NCBI GenBank assembly: GCA_017962665.1
Contig: JAGCUU010000023.1
Coordinates: 1 to 64,000 of the forward strand
DNA length: 64,000 nucleotides
Source: Bacteroidales bacterium
GTDB taxonomy: Bacteria > Bacteroidota > Bacteroidia > Bacteroidales > P3
Direction: 5' to 3'
Under the pieces are notes generated by a model. The model was given only the letters and a program-made list of their open reading frames with translations. It made no database searches and had not been told where the DNA came from. Position numbers and translations under genes: made by a program. This document shows, in pieces, positions 35,634 to 45,472 of the stretch. Numbering within the stretch: position 1 is the first letter of the stretch; each line of letters starts with the position of its first letter.

Positions 35634-35831
35634 GCACTTTTTTTTTATTCAGTAGAAAAAAGATTAAAAAATATTGATTTCTTTATAATTACATCAGAGG
35701 ATTTCTATATATTGCCAGTATGGCATTTCTTTCGTTTATACAAATATTTAATCTTTAATATTTTGCCAATCGGGTATTTCTTAAAAAGCGCTTAATAATT
35801 GTGTTACCTTCATAAGTCAAGACGATAACCC

Positions 35832-38438
35832 CTACAGAGTACGCAGCAACTCTTCAAGCGAAACTTCGTCCTTGATAAGCACATCCCTTGCCTTGGAGCC
35901 ATTGTATGGTCCCACGATTCCGGCGGCTTCGAGCTGGTCGATGATACGCCCCGCCCTATTGTATCCCAAGGATAATTTGCGCTGCAACAAAGAGGTGCTT
36001 CCAAACTGGGAAGCGACAACAAGTCGTGCGGCATCATTAAAGAACTCGTCTTTCGATTTGGCGTCAAATTCCTTGTTCGGTTCATCATTCTCGTCGAGAT
36101 ACTCAGGCAAAACGAAGCCCTCACCATCAGCATAGCCACGCTGACTTCCAATGAACGACGCCAAGCGCTCAATCTCCACAGTCTCTATCAGTGCGCACTG
36201 ACAACGTACCAGGTCCTTGCCTGCCAACGAAATAAGCATATCTCCTCTACCAATAAGCTGATTTGCTCCACCAGTGTCAAGAATAGTTCGAGAATCGATG
36301 GCGGAGATAACGCGAAACGCTATTCGCGCCGGGAAGTTCGCCTTAATGGCACCTGTAATAATATTTGTTGTAGGACGCTGTGTAGCAATGATAAGATGAA
36401 TTCCGACGGCACGTGCCAGCTGTGCCAGACGGCAAATTGGGAGTTCCACCTCCTTGCCGGCAGTCATAATGAGGTCGGCAAATTCGTCAATTACCAGTAC
36501 AATATATGGCAAAAAGCGGTGACCATGATCCGGGTTCAGTTGACGACTTGTAAATTTGGGATTGTATTCCTGTATATTACGCACCTTCGCAGCCTTCAAC
36601 ATGTCATAGCGCTGGTCCATCTCAATACAGAGCGAGTTGAGGGTACGCACCACTTTCTTAACGTCAGTGATAATAGCTTCCTCCGAGTCTGGCAATTTGG
36701 CAAGATAGTGACGCTCTATAGCATTGTACAACGACAGCTCCACCTTTTTTGGATCCACCATAACAAACTTCAGTTCAGCAGGATGCTTTTTGTAGAGAAG
36801 CGAAGCAATGACAGCATTAAGACCCACCGACTTGCCTGTACCAGTGGCACCTGCCATCAAAAGGTGAGGCATCTTGGCCAGGTCGGTCACAAACACATCG
36901 TTGGAGATTGTTTTGCCGAAAGCAATAGGCAGTTCAGCCTTGCTGTTCTTGAAAGCGTCGCTGGTGAGCATGGTACGCATAGAGACCACCTGAGGATTGG
37001 CATTTGGTACCTCGATACCAATCGTACCTTTTCCAGGTATTGGGGCTATGATACGTATACCCAACGCAGCAAGCGAGAGGGCTATATCATCCTCGAGACT
37101 CTTTATCTTTGATATTCTTATTCCTGCTGCAGGCTTTATCTCATAGAGAGTCACCGTGGGTCCTGGAGAGGCTGTGATTTCAACAATCTCAATACCATAA
37201 TTACGCAGAGTCTCTACGATGCGGTCTTTGTTTGACAAGAGTTCCTCGCTGGTCACCTTGACATTCTTCTTTTCCCAATCCTCGAGAATATCAATGTCCG
37301 GCATCACGAAATCCTTGAGATCCAGTTTGGGATCATAAGGATCACCGATACCGTAGTGTACACGATAATCGTCAGGTTCCAGCTCTGTATCTTGTTCGGC
37401 GGTATTTACATTATCTTGTAAGTCGTTAACAGTGAATATAGGGCCATCGGAAACGGCTTGATTCTGAGGTTCTCCAGTATCATTTTGGTTAACACGTTCA
37501 GATTCGTTATCGATAGTAAATGTCACAGTCTGCGGTCCTTCCTCAACTGGCGGAGTCATATTGTCGAACAGCGAGTCCGACTCAAAATGCGCTCCTTCGT
37601 CGGCATCAGAAACCTGAACATTCACCTCGTCCGAGCCGCCATCTATTTCATCTTCATCATCCTCATCATTCTCTTCGTCTTCTTCATCATTACCTTTTCT
37701 ACGATGAAACAGACGATAGAAGAAACCATGTTTTTCCTCTATACCATCGGTCTCTTCATCCTCGCTCTCCTCTTCCTCATCCTCCTCGGGCTTGGTCACC
37801 TCCTCTGACTTTTCACGCTCCTTGAGTTCCGGCAAAGGTATACGTACATGATGCACCATAACCAGAAACAATACCGCCAGGAAGAGCAGAAGTATCGGCA
37901 GTCCTATATGCAGAAAATCGATAAGCAGCCGTGCCAGTTCCGTACCCACCACGCCTGACAACGCCGCTCCCAAAGTGTTCTGGTCGCCTTTGTCGGGATT
38001 AGATATCCATCCGATTGTGACACACAGCCACATCACCCAGAAGATAACGGACCAGAAACATTTGCGGTATTTACGGTCATCGCGCCAAAGAGTACTGCGC
38101 GGTGCCTTTTCCGATTTCGTAGTTCTGTTTTTAGCTATCAGGCGCAGACCATAAACAAAAAGAAGAAAACAGAGGCCCAAAGCTGCTATGCCAAAAGTGC
38201 CACTAACCAGAAGCGCCCCCAACCATCCGCCAAATGTACCCAACCAATTGTCGGCTCTGCTTGGCTCACCTTTTGCACCGATGAACGACACCACATAACT
38301 AAGAATCGATATCACTGCAAAAAGCGACAGCAGAGCATAGAAAGCCCCACGTGTTATTGCAAACTGTGGGGAGGCCAAGAATTGTCCCAGACCTCCCTCT
38401 TTTGTTGGTTTTACTTTTTTCTTCTTCTTTTTCGCCAT
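35832..38438 (-). CDS. ftsK: DNA translocase FtsK
   Basis: An 868-residue septal DNA pump that clears and resolves chromosome dimers at division. The N-terminus is Lys-rich and followed by four membrane helices (to about residue 200). A linker (about 205-350) is highly acidic with EE/DD runs. Then come the FtsK alpha and beta domains, with Walker A GATGTGKS and the VIDEFADL Walker B, and a C-terminal gamma winged-helix domain (SLLQRKLSLGYNRAGRIIDQLEAAGIVG). It lies 23 bases downstream of the DUF4412-like gene. Confidence 0.96.
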   Translation of the reverse strand: MAKKKKKKVKPTKEGGLGQFLASPQFAITRGAFYALLSLFAVISILSYVVSFIGAKGEPSRADNWLGTFGGWLGALLVSGTFGIAALGLCFLLFVYGLRLIAKNRTTKSEKAPRSTLWRDDRKYRKCFWSVIFWVMWLCVTIGWISNPDKGDQNTLGAALSGVVGTELARLLIDFLHIGLPILLLFLAVLFLVMVHHVRIPLPELKEREKSEEVTKPEEDEEEESEDEETDGIEEKHGFFYRLFHRRKGNDEEDEENDEDDEDEIDGGSDEVNVQVSDADEGAHFESDSLFDNMTPPVEEGPQTVTFTIDNESERVNQNDTGEPQNQAVSDGPIFTVNDLQDNVNTAEQDTELEPDDYRVHYGIGDPYDPKLDLKDFVMPDIDILEDWEKKNVKVTSEELLSNKDRIVETLRNYGIEIVEITASPGPTVTLYEIKPAAGIRISKIKSLEDDIALSLAALGIRIIAPIPGKGTIGIEVPNANPQVVSMRTMLTSDAFKNSKAELPIAFGKTISNDVFVTDLAKMPHLLMAGATGTGKSVGLNAVIASLLYKKHPAELKFVMVDPKKVELSLYNAIERHYLAKLPDSEEAIITDVKKVVRTLNSLCIEMDQRYDMLKAAKVRNIQEYNPKFTSRQLNPDHGHRFLPYIVLVIDEFADLIMTAGKEVELPICRLAQLARAVGIHLIIATQRPTTNIITGAIKANFPARIAFRVISAIDSRTILDTGGANQLIGRGDMLISLAGKDLVRCQCALIETVEIERLASFIGSQRGYADGEGFVLPEYLDENDEPNKEFDAKSKDEFFNDAARLVVASQFGSTSLLQRKLSLGYNRAGRIIDQLEAAGIVGPYNGSKARDVLIKDEVSLEELLRTL

Positions 38439-38461
38439 TACAATTATTTCCTATCACTCAA

Positions 38462-39208
38462 TTATTCATCCTGTAAATAACGGAGTTCTTCGTTTATCTG
38501 CTCAAAAAGACTCTTAAACTCCTCATCCGAGAGTACCTCATAGCCACTAGGCAACAGCATATCCACCTCTTTCACCTTTCCTTTCTTTATTTCAGAAGCA
38601 GAGAGGGTTATCTGACGGCCCTCGCCCAAATCCATAGAATACTCAAGAGCCACGCCTCTGATGCCATTGAACAAGAAGTTAACATCCGGCCCCATAGCGT
38701 CAGAGTACCAAATCACTGTTGGATGATCCTCTCCATCCTCATCAAATGCATGGACAACGGCTTTCTTTGCTGCCTCTCCAGCAATGGACTTGGACTCTCC
38801 GTCTACATATTCAATATAGAATCCTTCAGTCACGGGAATAGTGAGGCTATCAATATCCTGCTGGGAAAACTCATGTGTTGCAAGTATTTTGCTTGAGCCC
38901 TTATAGTCAAGTTCCACATCATTGGACTGCAAATACATGAAAATCATACTCAAATCCATGCAGTTATACTGTTTGTGACCATCAATAAGAACACTATTTA
39001 CCATCTGGTTGGTAAAAATCTTACTTGAGGTAAGCACCTTGTCATCATAGACTTTCACCTCAGCAGTGGCAACCTCATCGGGAATTTGGAATGTGGTCTC
39101 GCCTGTAGAGGTTACTTTGTAGATGACTGTACCACGGAATGTGTTCTGAGCCATGATTGTGCCCAACGACAGAACGGCAAACGCCGCAAATAAAAATATT
39201 TTCTTCAT
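38462..39208 (-). CDS. Secreted protein, DUF4412-like
   Basis: A 248-residue exported protein with a signal peptide (cleaved near IMAQ, residue 21). The mature sequence is beta-rich and resembles periplasmic DUF4412 proteins (start TFRGTVIYKVTSTGE, later IWYSDAMGP and the GIRGVALEYSM strand). Such proteins have no established activity. It sits between murF and ftsK on the same strand and may be transcribed with ftsK. Confidence 0.7.
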   Translation of the reverse strand: MKKIFLFAAFAVLSLGTIMAQNTFRGTVIYKVTSTGETTFQIPDEVATAEVKVYDDKVLTSSKIFTNQMVNSVLIDGHKQYNCMDLSMIFMYLQSNDVELDYKGSSKILATHEFSQQDIDSLTIPVTEGFYIEYVDGESKSIAGEAAKKAVVHAFDEDGEDHPTVIWYSDAMGPDVNFLFNGIRGVALEYSMDLGEGRQITLSASEIKKGKVKEVDMLLPSGYEVLSDEEFKSLFEQINEELRYLQDE

Positions 39209-39323
39209 AAAATGGATTTTTTCGAAAATAAGAAATAGAGTTTAACTTTATTTGTTCAATAATTTAAAAACGATGAAGGTTTGAAAATATTATGTTTTTT
39301 TGTTTTTTTATTGCCAGACCATT

Positions 39324-40730
39324 TCAGAGCACGTTTTCAAGCAGCCACATTTTGTTAGAGTTGGAGCCTTTAATCAGTACCGTAGCACCCGTAATCCGGT
39401 TTTCACACAGGTATTCACAAGCATCACTGCTCGTCGGGAACCAATGTACGCCATCCTTGTCTTTCGCGAACATGAATTCATCTCCCACCAGAATCACATG
39501 ACTAAAGCCGCCGCTCATCACCTTTTTGAATAATGCTGCATGCTCTGCAGATGAGTCACGGCCCAACTCCCTCATGCCGCCAAGAATTACAGCCTTCTTC
39601 TCTGCCTTCATGGCGATAAAGTTGTCAAGTGCCACATTCATACTGGACGGATTGGCATTGTAGCAGTCCATTATCAGGTCGTTATGTTCCGTTTTCTTAT
39701 ATTGGGAACGGTTATTTGATGGCACATATTCTTCAATGGCGCTCTTGATGTCAAAGAGCTCCACATTGAAATAGCGTCCCACACACACGGCAGCCATGGC
39801 GTTGACAAAATTATAGCCGCCTATAAGTTGAGAATTGACAGTATAGACGTTGTCGCCATCCTCAAAATAGAATTTCATATATGGCGATGCGGATATGTAC
39901 GACCCTTTGAATTCAGCATCCTCGCCACTACCGTATGTGACTACCGACGCCATAGGCAAATTGACACCCCTCGGAGTGAAGTCGGATGAATAATCTGCAG
40001 GCTTTGCACCCGGAAACGAAGGCACCACACCAGGCAACACCGAGGGGGAAGAGGGCAGTACAGCCATCTTCTCGGCCCGTTCCACAAGTATAGCATCATC
40101 TGAGTTTACGAAGATGACACCAGCCATCGCCGCCAAATGCTTATATAACTCCGTCTTGGTACGCACCACACCCTTAAATGAACCAAAACCTTCGAGATGT
40201 GCTTTGCCGACATTGGTAATCAGACCGAAATCAGGATTGGCTATATTGCATAGGAAATCAATCTCTCCAGGATGATTTGCGCCCATTTCAACAATGGCAA
40301 TCTCGGTATCTGAAGGGATAGAGAGCAACGTCAACGGCACCCCAATATGATTGTTATAATTACCTTTCGTGCACCATGTACGGTAGCGTTTGGAGAGTAC
40401 TGCGTTGACCAACTCCTTTGTTGTGGTTTTTCCATTGGTGCCGGTAATGCCTATCACCGGGATATTCAGTTTGCTTCGGTGATAACGAGCCAATTCCTGC
40501 AGTGTCGCAAGAGCATCTTTGACCAAAACGCACCTGTCGTCAATCTTGTACCGGGGATTGTCGATAACACACAGCGCCGCACCATCCTTCAACGCCTGCT
40601 CTGCAAAACTGTTGCCGTCAAACTTGTCGCCCTTCAATGCAAAAAAGACACAGCCTTCACTAATCTGTCGCGAATCCGTTGTCACGCAACGCGACTTGAG
40701 ATATTCATTGTATAGCTCATCAATAGTCAT
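39324..40730 (-). CDS. murF: UDP-N-acetylmuramoyl-tripeptide--D-alanyl-D-alanine ligase
   Basis: The 468-residue ligase adds D-Ala-D-Ala to the UDP-MurNAc-tripeptide, the last cytoplasmic step of the nucleotide precursor. It has the Mur N-terminal domain (TTDSRQISEGCVFFALKGDKFDG), the ATP loop GTNGKTTTK at 97-105, the EMGANHPGEI motif and DCYNANPSSM. Between residues about 224 and 260 there is a Pro/Ser-rich insertion that MurF proteins normally lack. ATG at 40730 is chosen; a longer frame would run across a hairpin and the tRNA-Pro gene. Confidence 0.95.
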   Translation of the reverse strand: MTIDELYNEYLKSRCVTTDSRQISEGCVFFALKGDKFDGNSFAEQALKDGAALCVIDNPRYKIDDRCVLVKDALATLQELARYHRSKLNIPVIGITGTNGKTTTKELVNAVLSKRYRTWCTKGNYNNHIGVPLTLLSIPSDTEIAIVEMGANHPGEIDFLCNIANPDFGLITNVGKAHLEGFGSFKGVVRTKTELYKHLAAMAGVIFVNSDDAILVERAEKMAVLPSSPSVLPGVVPSFPGAKPADYSSDFTPRGVNLPMASVVTYGSGEDAEFKGSYISASPYMKFYFEDGDNVYTVNSQLIGGYNFVNAMAAVCVGRYFNVELFDIKSAIEEYVPSNNRSQYKKTEHNDLIMDCYNANPSSMNVALDNFIAMKAEKKAVILGGMRELGRDSSAEHAALFKKVMSGGFSHVILVGDEFMFAKDKDGVHWFPTSSDACEYLCENRITGATVLIKGSNSNKMWLLENVL

Positions 40731-40749
40731 AACATTCCTTTTGGTTAAC

Positions 40750-40779
40750 AAAAAAAGGTTCCTCGTCAGAAGAACCTTT
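40750..40779 (-). terminator. Terminator-like hairpin between tRNA-Pro and murF
   Basis: On the minus strand AAAGGTTC pairs with GAACCTTT around a ten-base loop and is followed by a run of T. It can end the tRNA-Pro transcript. It lies only 20 bases before the murF start codon, so it could also act as an attenuator in the murF leader. Confidence 0.75.
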
Positions 40780-40786
40780 CGTTTTG

Positions 40787-40860
40787 TCGGGGCGAGAAGA
40801 CTCGAACTTCCGACCCCTTGCACCCCATGCAAGTGCGCTAGCCAACTGCGCCACGCCCCG
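40787..40860 (-). tRNA. tRNA-Pro (anticodon GGG)
   Basis: Cloverleaf with acceptor CGGGGCG/CGCCCCG, D arm GCGC/GCGC and anticodon stem CTTGC/GCAAG around ATGGGGT (anticodon GGG, codon CCC). CCA is not encoded. A complete promoter lies upstream. Confidence 0.92.
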
Positions 40861-40926
40861 AACTAAAGATTTGCATTCTTCGTTGTCGTTGGATTTATTA
40901 TCATCCAACCCCCTCAAATGCGGCTG

Positions 40927-40957
40927 CAAAAGTACTACATTTTAAAAAACTGGCAAA
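40927..40957 (-). promoter_or_regulatory. Promoter of tRNA-Pro
   Basis: TTTG (40954-40957), a 19-base spacer and TACTTTTG (40927-40934) form a full Bacteroidota -33/-7 promoter. A small hairpin (GTTGGAT/ATCCAAC, 40888-40909) lies between it and the tRNA. Confidence 0.75.
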
Positions 40958-41003
40958 ATTTTTTTTCGCATTTGATAAAAAAAACTGCCACATCTATTAT
41001 CAA

Positions 41004-43724
41004 TTATCTGATTAATAACACAGTTCCCTTACGGACAATCTGGTCAAAGGGATACGTAATCTTATGACATGATATAAGATATGTATATGCTCCCTGTGGG
41101 CATTTTTCACCATTTTGAGACCTTCCATCCCATGGTTTTTCGGAGTCGTACGACTCAAACACCAACTGTCCGCGACGGTCATAAATGAATATATGATAAC
41201 GCTGAACGTCATTCATCTTGACAAGGAATGTATTGTTCGTACTCTCCTCCGGAGTGAAGGCATTGGGAATCCACAGAGTGGTATGGTCAACATAAACTGT
41301 AACTGTAGTGGTGTCAAAACATTGGTAAGGATTATATGCCCATAGACGAACCGTGATTGAATCAACATCGTCGGGTACGATATATGTAACCTCACGGTCT
41401 GTACTCACCTCGCCAAAGGGCAACTCCCATTTGCGAGTGGTAGCATTCTGGCTTTGATCGGAGAAGACGGCCTCCATCTGTCCAAGCGACACTGTTTTGG
41501 GCGTAACCACACCGATGGCAATAGGCATAGGTTCGACAGCGACAGTAACAGTAGCAGTATTGGTGCACACGCCATTTACTGCTGTAAGTGTATACACCGT
41601 TGTACTTGGAGGATTGATATACAAGTGACTGTTTGTCTCCTGTCCTACAAGTGATGGATCGCTTGGGTTTGCACTCCACCTAAAGCTCTCTGCCGTAGTA
41701 GTCACCGTAAGTTCGGCCTCCTCGCCGCCACAAACACCAGTGCCGTCTCCAAGGTATATATCCGGAATCGTGTCTACTACAACAAGAACCGAGTCCCTTC
41801 CATAGCAAGCCGCACCATTAGTCAGTCCATACACCACGAACATCGTCGTGCTGTCCGGAACAAAGGTTTTAGATGATGCAGAACCGAAAGTCTCCCCTAC
41901 GTCCCACGAATAGTTGTTCGTCCCCGAGGCGTTTATTGTCACCGATTGGCCTTCACAAATCCTTTGCGAACTCGCCGAAACGGCGACCTCCGGCAATGGG
42001 ACAACCAGTACTCGTACCGAGTCCACGTCTTCCCAATACTGGTTATTCCACCATTTGTAGGAATGGACCACATAAGTGGTCATTTCGCTCGGTGTTACTC
42101 GAACAGTTGAATCCCTCAGCGCAAAGGGTTGGTTCTGTCCCGATATGTACCAGGCACAGCTGTCGGCACCATGCACCCACAAATCAAGAGGTTCTTGATC
42201 ACATATAATCGTATCTGTCAGCACAAGCGAGGCAAAAGGGGCAGTCCCGTATTCAGCACGAAGCAAATAGGCAAAGAAACGTCGCACACCTATCAACATA
42301 GTGTCGGACGCAAAATTGCCACAGAAATCCTGCACATAGGAGAGCCATTGCGCGTCAGGTGTGACAGGAACAACAATTGATGTACCCGTACGCTCCTGAG
42401 CACTCGGGTTGCTAAGATTTCTCCAAGTAATGGTTCTATTGGGCATTCCACCAGTAACATTTGCCGTGAGCGTAACGCTGTTCGACGCGCTCGTAATCGT
42501 GTCTCGCGTTATCGAATTGCGTATTTCTTCTGTATCAAGAATATGAAATTCCACAGAATCAGATCTCTGGCATCCTCCTACGGCACTAAGCACAAACTTG
42601 GCGACCTCCATTCCTTCGTCAATTCCATCCATATAAGGGGAAATTGTAATAGAAAACGCTTCCGTATCAGGAGGAAAGAATATTGTTGGATTTACAATAG
42701 CAAAGTCCACACCATTCGTTGCGGTTCCTTCAAATTCTATACTAATCTGGGTTCCAACTGATCTGCGCTCAGGACGCGACATATTGATTGTAGCAACACA
42801 GCCCTCGTACAAATCGCTTGCCGCATCAGGGTTGGCAGCATTCACAAAGTCAAATGATATTGCATTGGATGTAAGGCTATTTGCCTCAAGAAAAACGCCA
42901 GAATCATAAATACCGTCTTCCACGTCGGCAATAGCCATGATAAGATGATACGTCTGACAGGGAATAACACTTGCCTCAGCGGTCAATACTGTTGTAAAAC
43001 CATCGTATTGCACAGTTGCACCGCCTGTGTTGTCAACGTAATATTGCGAGTTGGTCACAATACATCCAGACGGAGGAGTACCGCTATAACCGCCATTCAC
43101 TGTGTTAATCGTAATAGGCGTTGTTGAATTGGGAATCAAAGCAATATTGGTGTTGTTATACATACCGCCACTTGGCCTTATACCCGAGATAAAAAAACCG
43201 AAAATATCATTGACACTTCCACATACAAACTCAGGATATTCCTCCGAAGCAAATACATAACGGAACCTTATCGAATCCGAACGAGGCACAAAGTCAAATT
43301 CCAACACAGAACAATCATAAGTCGTGCCTGACGCTGCAGTATTGAGCGGCACACAAGTCTGATGCGTACAACCAGATGTTGCATTGCCGCTTCCTGTATT
43401 GTTCGGACCAGCCGCAAAAGACACCGCACCAGAACCTATAATTATTCCCGAGCTGATACCAAGGTTTGTCGGATTACCTCCAGTCTGAAATTTTCCAATA
43501 GCATTACAGGTAACTGCACCCGCGCTGTTGTTAAATCTGACGTTGCTAACCTCCACTCCTTCTCCAACAAGCACATTTTGCACAAGAGAGTCAATAGTCC
43601 ATCCAGCAGGGAGTGCTGTACCTTGGGTTATTTGCAACTGTGCAAATAATTTATTAGAGTTCAGTACAATGGCTACAAAAACGATAGCCACGACAAAACC
43701 TCTAACGAAACTTTTTATATTCAT
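41004..43724 (-). CDS. Large surface protein with choice-of-anchor L domain and T9SS type B sorting domain
   Basis: About 906 residues. After a signal peptide (end near KLFAQ) comes a choice-of-anchor L domain (about 40-280; SIRFRYVFASEEYPEFVCGSVND), then immunoglobulin/PKD-like beta domains, and a C-terminal gliding-motility-type (CHU_C, type B) sorting domain (WIPNAFTPEE...IYDRRGQLVFES...WDGRSQNGEKCPQGAYTY). That domain directs export by the type IX secretion system and surface display. A promoter box TATTTTTG at 43747-43754 lies so close to ATG 43736 that ATG 43724 is favoured. The natural role (adhesion or other) is not visible. Confidence 0.85.
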   Translation of the reverse strand: MNIKSFVRGFVVAIVFVAIVLNSNKLFAQLQITQGTALPAGWTIDSLVQNVLVGEGVEVSNVRFNNSAGAVTCNAIGKFQTGGNPTNLGISSGIIIGSGAVSFAAGPNNTGSGNATSGCTHQTCVPLNTAASGTTYDCSVLEFDFVPRSDSIRFRYVFASEEYPEFVCGSVNDIFGFFISGIRPSGGMYNNTNIALIPNSTTPITINTVNGGYSGTPPSGCIVTNSQYYVDNTGGATVQYDGFTTVLTAEASVIPCQTYHLIMAIADVEDGIYDSGVFLEANSLTSNAISFDFVNAANPDAASDLYEGCVATINMSRPERRSVGTQISIEFEGTATNGVDFAIVNPTIFFPPDTEAFSITISPYMDGIDEGMEVAKFVLSAVGGCQRSDSVEFHILDTEEIRNSITRDTITSASNSVTLTANVTGGMPNRTITWRNLSNPSAQERTGTSIVVPVTPDAQWLSYVQDFCGNFASDTMLIGVRRFFAYLLRAEYGTAPFASLVLTDTIICDQEPLDLWVHGADSCAWYISGQNQPFALRDSTVRVTPSEMTTYVVHSYKWWNNQYWEDVDSVRVLVVPLPEVAVSASSQRICEGQSVTINASGTNNYSWDVGETFGSASSKTFVPDSTTMFVVYGLTNGAACYGRDSVLVVVDTIPDIYLGDGTGVCGGEEAELTVTTTAESFRWSANPSDPSLVGQETNSHLYINPPSTTVYTLTAVNGVCTNTATVTVAVEPMPIAIGVVTPKTVSLGQMEAVFSDQSQNATTRKWELPFGEVSTDREVTYIVPDDVDSITVRLWAYNPYQCFDTTTVTVYVDHTTLWIPNAFTPEESTNNTFLVKMNDVQRYHIFIYDRRGQLVFESYDSEKPWDGRSQNGEKCPQGAYTYLISCHKITYPFDQIVRKGTVLLIR

Positions 43725-43880
43725 AAAACCAAACATTTTTGCAATGCAAAAATACTACTTTTTTTTATTTTGTTATCCTATTTAAAAAAAAATAATATTT
43801 TAACATACATTAACAGACAAAATAATGCGGACACAGATGCCCACATCTGCGCAAAGGAACTTGATTTACGCCGAAAAAAG

Positions 43881-45392
43881 CTATCTGCCAAGAATAAAGA
43901 GAACTGTCCGGGACGAGAGTGCCGCAGACGATGCCATAGGATCGTTCTCCACTCTATTTTTCATACCGAACGGTTGGGTCGTCGATGTATTGATAGCCTT
44001 TCTGTTGACACCTTTTGCAACCAGATAGTCCTCAATAGACCGCAACCGAGACCGATTAAGCAACATGCAAAACGGCGCATCGTTGCTCATATTATACAGC
44101 GATATTACATTTATCTTCAAATGACTGTTTTCCAAAAGGAAAGTCACAATGCTATTCATTCTTTCACGTCCCGACGGAGAAAGCTCGCTGCTGACCGACG
44201 AACTGAAAAGGTCGTCAAAGGTGTAAATAGAATCAAGGGAAAAAGCATCAAGGCTCACCTGAAAATAAGAGTAAGAATATAGCTCAGTCTCCTGTAGCCG
44301 TCTTACAGGAAGGTTCGTTCTGTATGAAAAATGGTCGGGAGCATAAAAACACAGCTCATAGCTGTTTTCTGGTTGCAGGAACAGTGTGTAGGCGCCGTTT
44401 GAATCAACACGCACGGTGTCGCTCGACAGTAACGTTTTCTGCTGAGACAGCCTGTTTACCACAATAACGGCATCCTTCAAGGCGGAATTATTCTTGTCCA
44501 CTACCGAACCGTGCATGGCGACACAATCCAATCGTCCCGAAAAATAATTCAGTGTCTCGGCACCATTGCTGTCGCGTCTTATCCACCATCCGCCACGTCC
44601 ACCGACAGTGAACAACAAGTCGTCACCGGAAGAGCAAAACGGTGCACAAAGACTGCAAACTTCACTACGGCCAATGGGGTACATCATCACTGTGTCGCCC
44701 GTCTGCTCCAATGCCACCAACCGAGAGGAATAGAGGTCAAAACCACCATAGCCATCCTCTCTGCCGTTGGACGAGAAAATCAAGAAATCCCCATATATCT
44801 CAGGCGCTATATCATCTCCTACGCTATTGACAAGATGTCCCATATTACGAGGATACTGCCATTTGTCCTCAAGCCATTCGCTGTACCACAAATCTCGGCC
44901 ACCGAATCCCAGAGGACAATCAGAGGAAAAAACCATCGCTTTCCCATCCTCCGAGAAGACCGGATGTTCAATACTGAACGAAAATCCGGCAGGTTTCACT
45001 CTACGCACAACATATTTTCCAGGCTTTTTCTCATAATACTCATATAGCCGACTAACACCCTTAGAATCAGGCTTTGTATAATATGCACGACCTGTTTTCG
45101 AATGGACTGCATAATGTGTCATCTGAGGATCAATGGATAAAAAATCCGTGTCAATAACCGGAAACGAAAGTCCTTTGCCATTGTCTGCAGCGGCAAAAAG
45201 CATACCGTCCGCAGTAATGTGAAGAATTCCGTCATGATATGCCATTCCTGCCACAGATGCCGGTAATTGAACCTCTTTGACAACTCCAGTGGGAACTGCC
45301 TGATTACGCAGCATTTTTTTCTCTTCCTGAGAATAAGCCGCGCTAATTGTAACCAAAAGGATGAAGGCTAATATTAATCCTCTGCTTTTCAA
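43881..45392 (-). CDS. PorE-like protein: PD40 propeller, regulatory-like beta domain and OmpA-like end
   Basis: A 503-residue exported protein with signal peptide (cleaved near AAYSQ), PD40/WD40-type propeller segments (FSEDGKAMVFSSDCPLGFGGRDLWYSE and a similar YGDFLIFSSNGREDGYGGFDLYSS), a carboxypeptidase-regulatory-like beta domain (about 295-370) and a weak OmpA-like C-terminal domain (about 410-503). This order resembles PorE of the type IX secretion machinery, but the N-terminal TPR region and lipobox of PorE are missing, so it is a relative rather than PorE itself. It begins with TTG and is followed in the same direction by the T9SS cargo gene. Confidence 0.75.
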   Translation of the reverse strand: MKSRGLILAFILLVTISAAYSQEEKKMLRNQAVPTGVVKEVQLPASVAGMAYHDGILHITADGMLFAAADNGKGLSFPVIDTDFLSIDPQMTHYAVHSKTGRAYYTKPDSKGVSRLYEYYEKKPGKYVVRRVKPAGFSFSIEHPVFSEDGKAMVFSSDCPLGFGGRDLWYSEWLEDKWQYPRNMGHLVNSVGDDIAPEIYGDFLIFSSNGREDGYGGFDLYSSRLVALEQTGDTVMMYPIGRSEVCSLCAPFCSSGDDLLFTVGGRGGWWIRRDSNGAETLNYFSGRLDCVAMHGSVVDKNNSALKDAVIVVNRLSQQKTLLSSDTVRVDSNGAYTLFLQPENSYELCFYAPDHFSYRTNLPVRRLQETELYSYSYFQVSLDAFSLDSIYTFDDLFSSSVSSELSPSGRERMNSIVTFLLENSHLKINVISLYNMSNDAPFCMLLNRSRLRSIEDYLVAKGVNRKAINTSTTQPFGMKNRVENDPMASSAALSSRTVLFILGR

Positions 45393-45443
45393 GGTTGCTT
45401 TATTTTTGGTTATATAAATAATTCTTAAAAAAAACGATAAGCA

Positions 45444-45471
45444 AACCGTTAAACTTTAACCGTTAACCTTT
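45444..45471 (+). repeat. Heptameric repeat, four units (AACCGTT/AACCTTT type)
   Basis: Units AACCGTT, AAACTTT, AACCGTT and AACCTTT in exact register immediately after the lon stop codon. These are the complement type of the GGTTAAA heptamers seen elsewhere. Confidence 0.65.
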
Positions 45472-45472
45472 A

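Noticed and set aside
40731..40832. N-terminal extension of murF
   Set aside because: It crosses the hairpin and tRNA-Pro; the Mur domain begins at ATG 40730.
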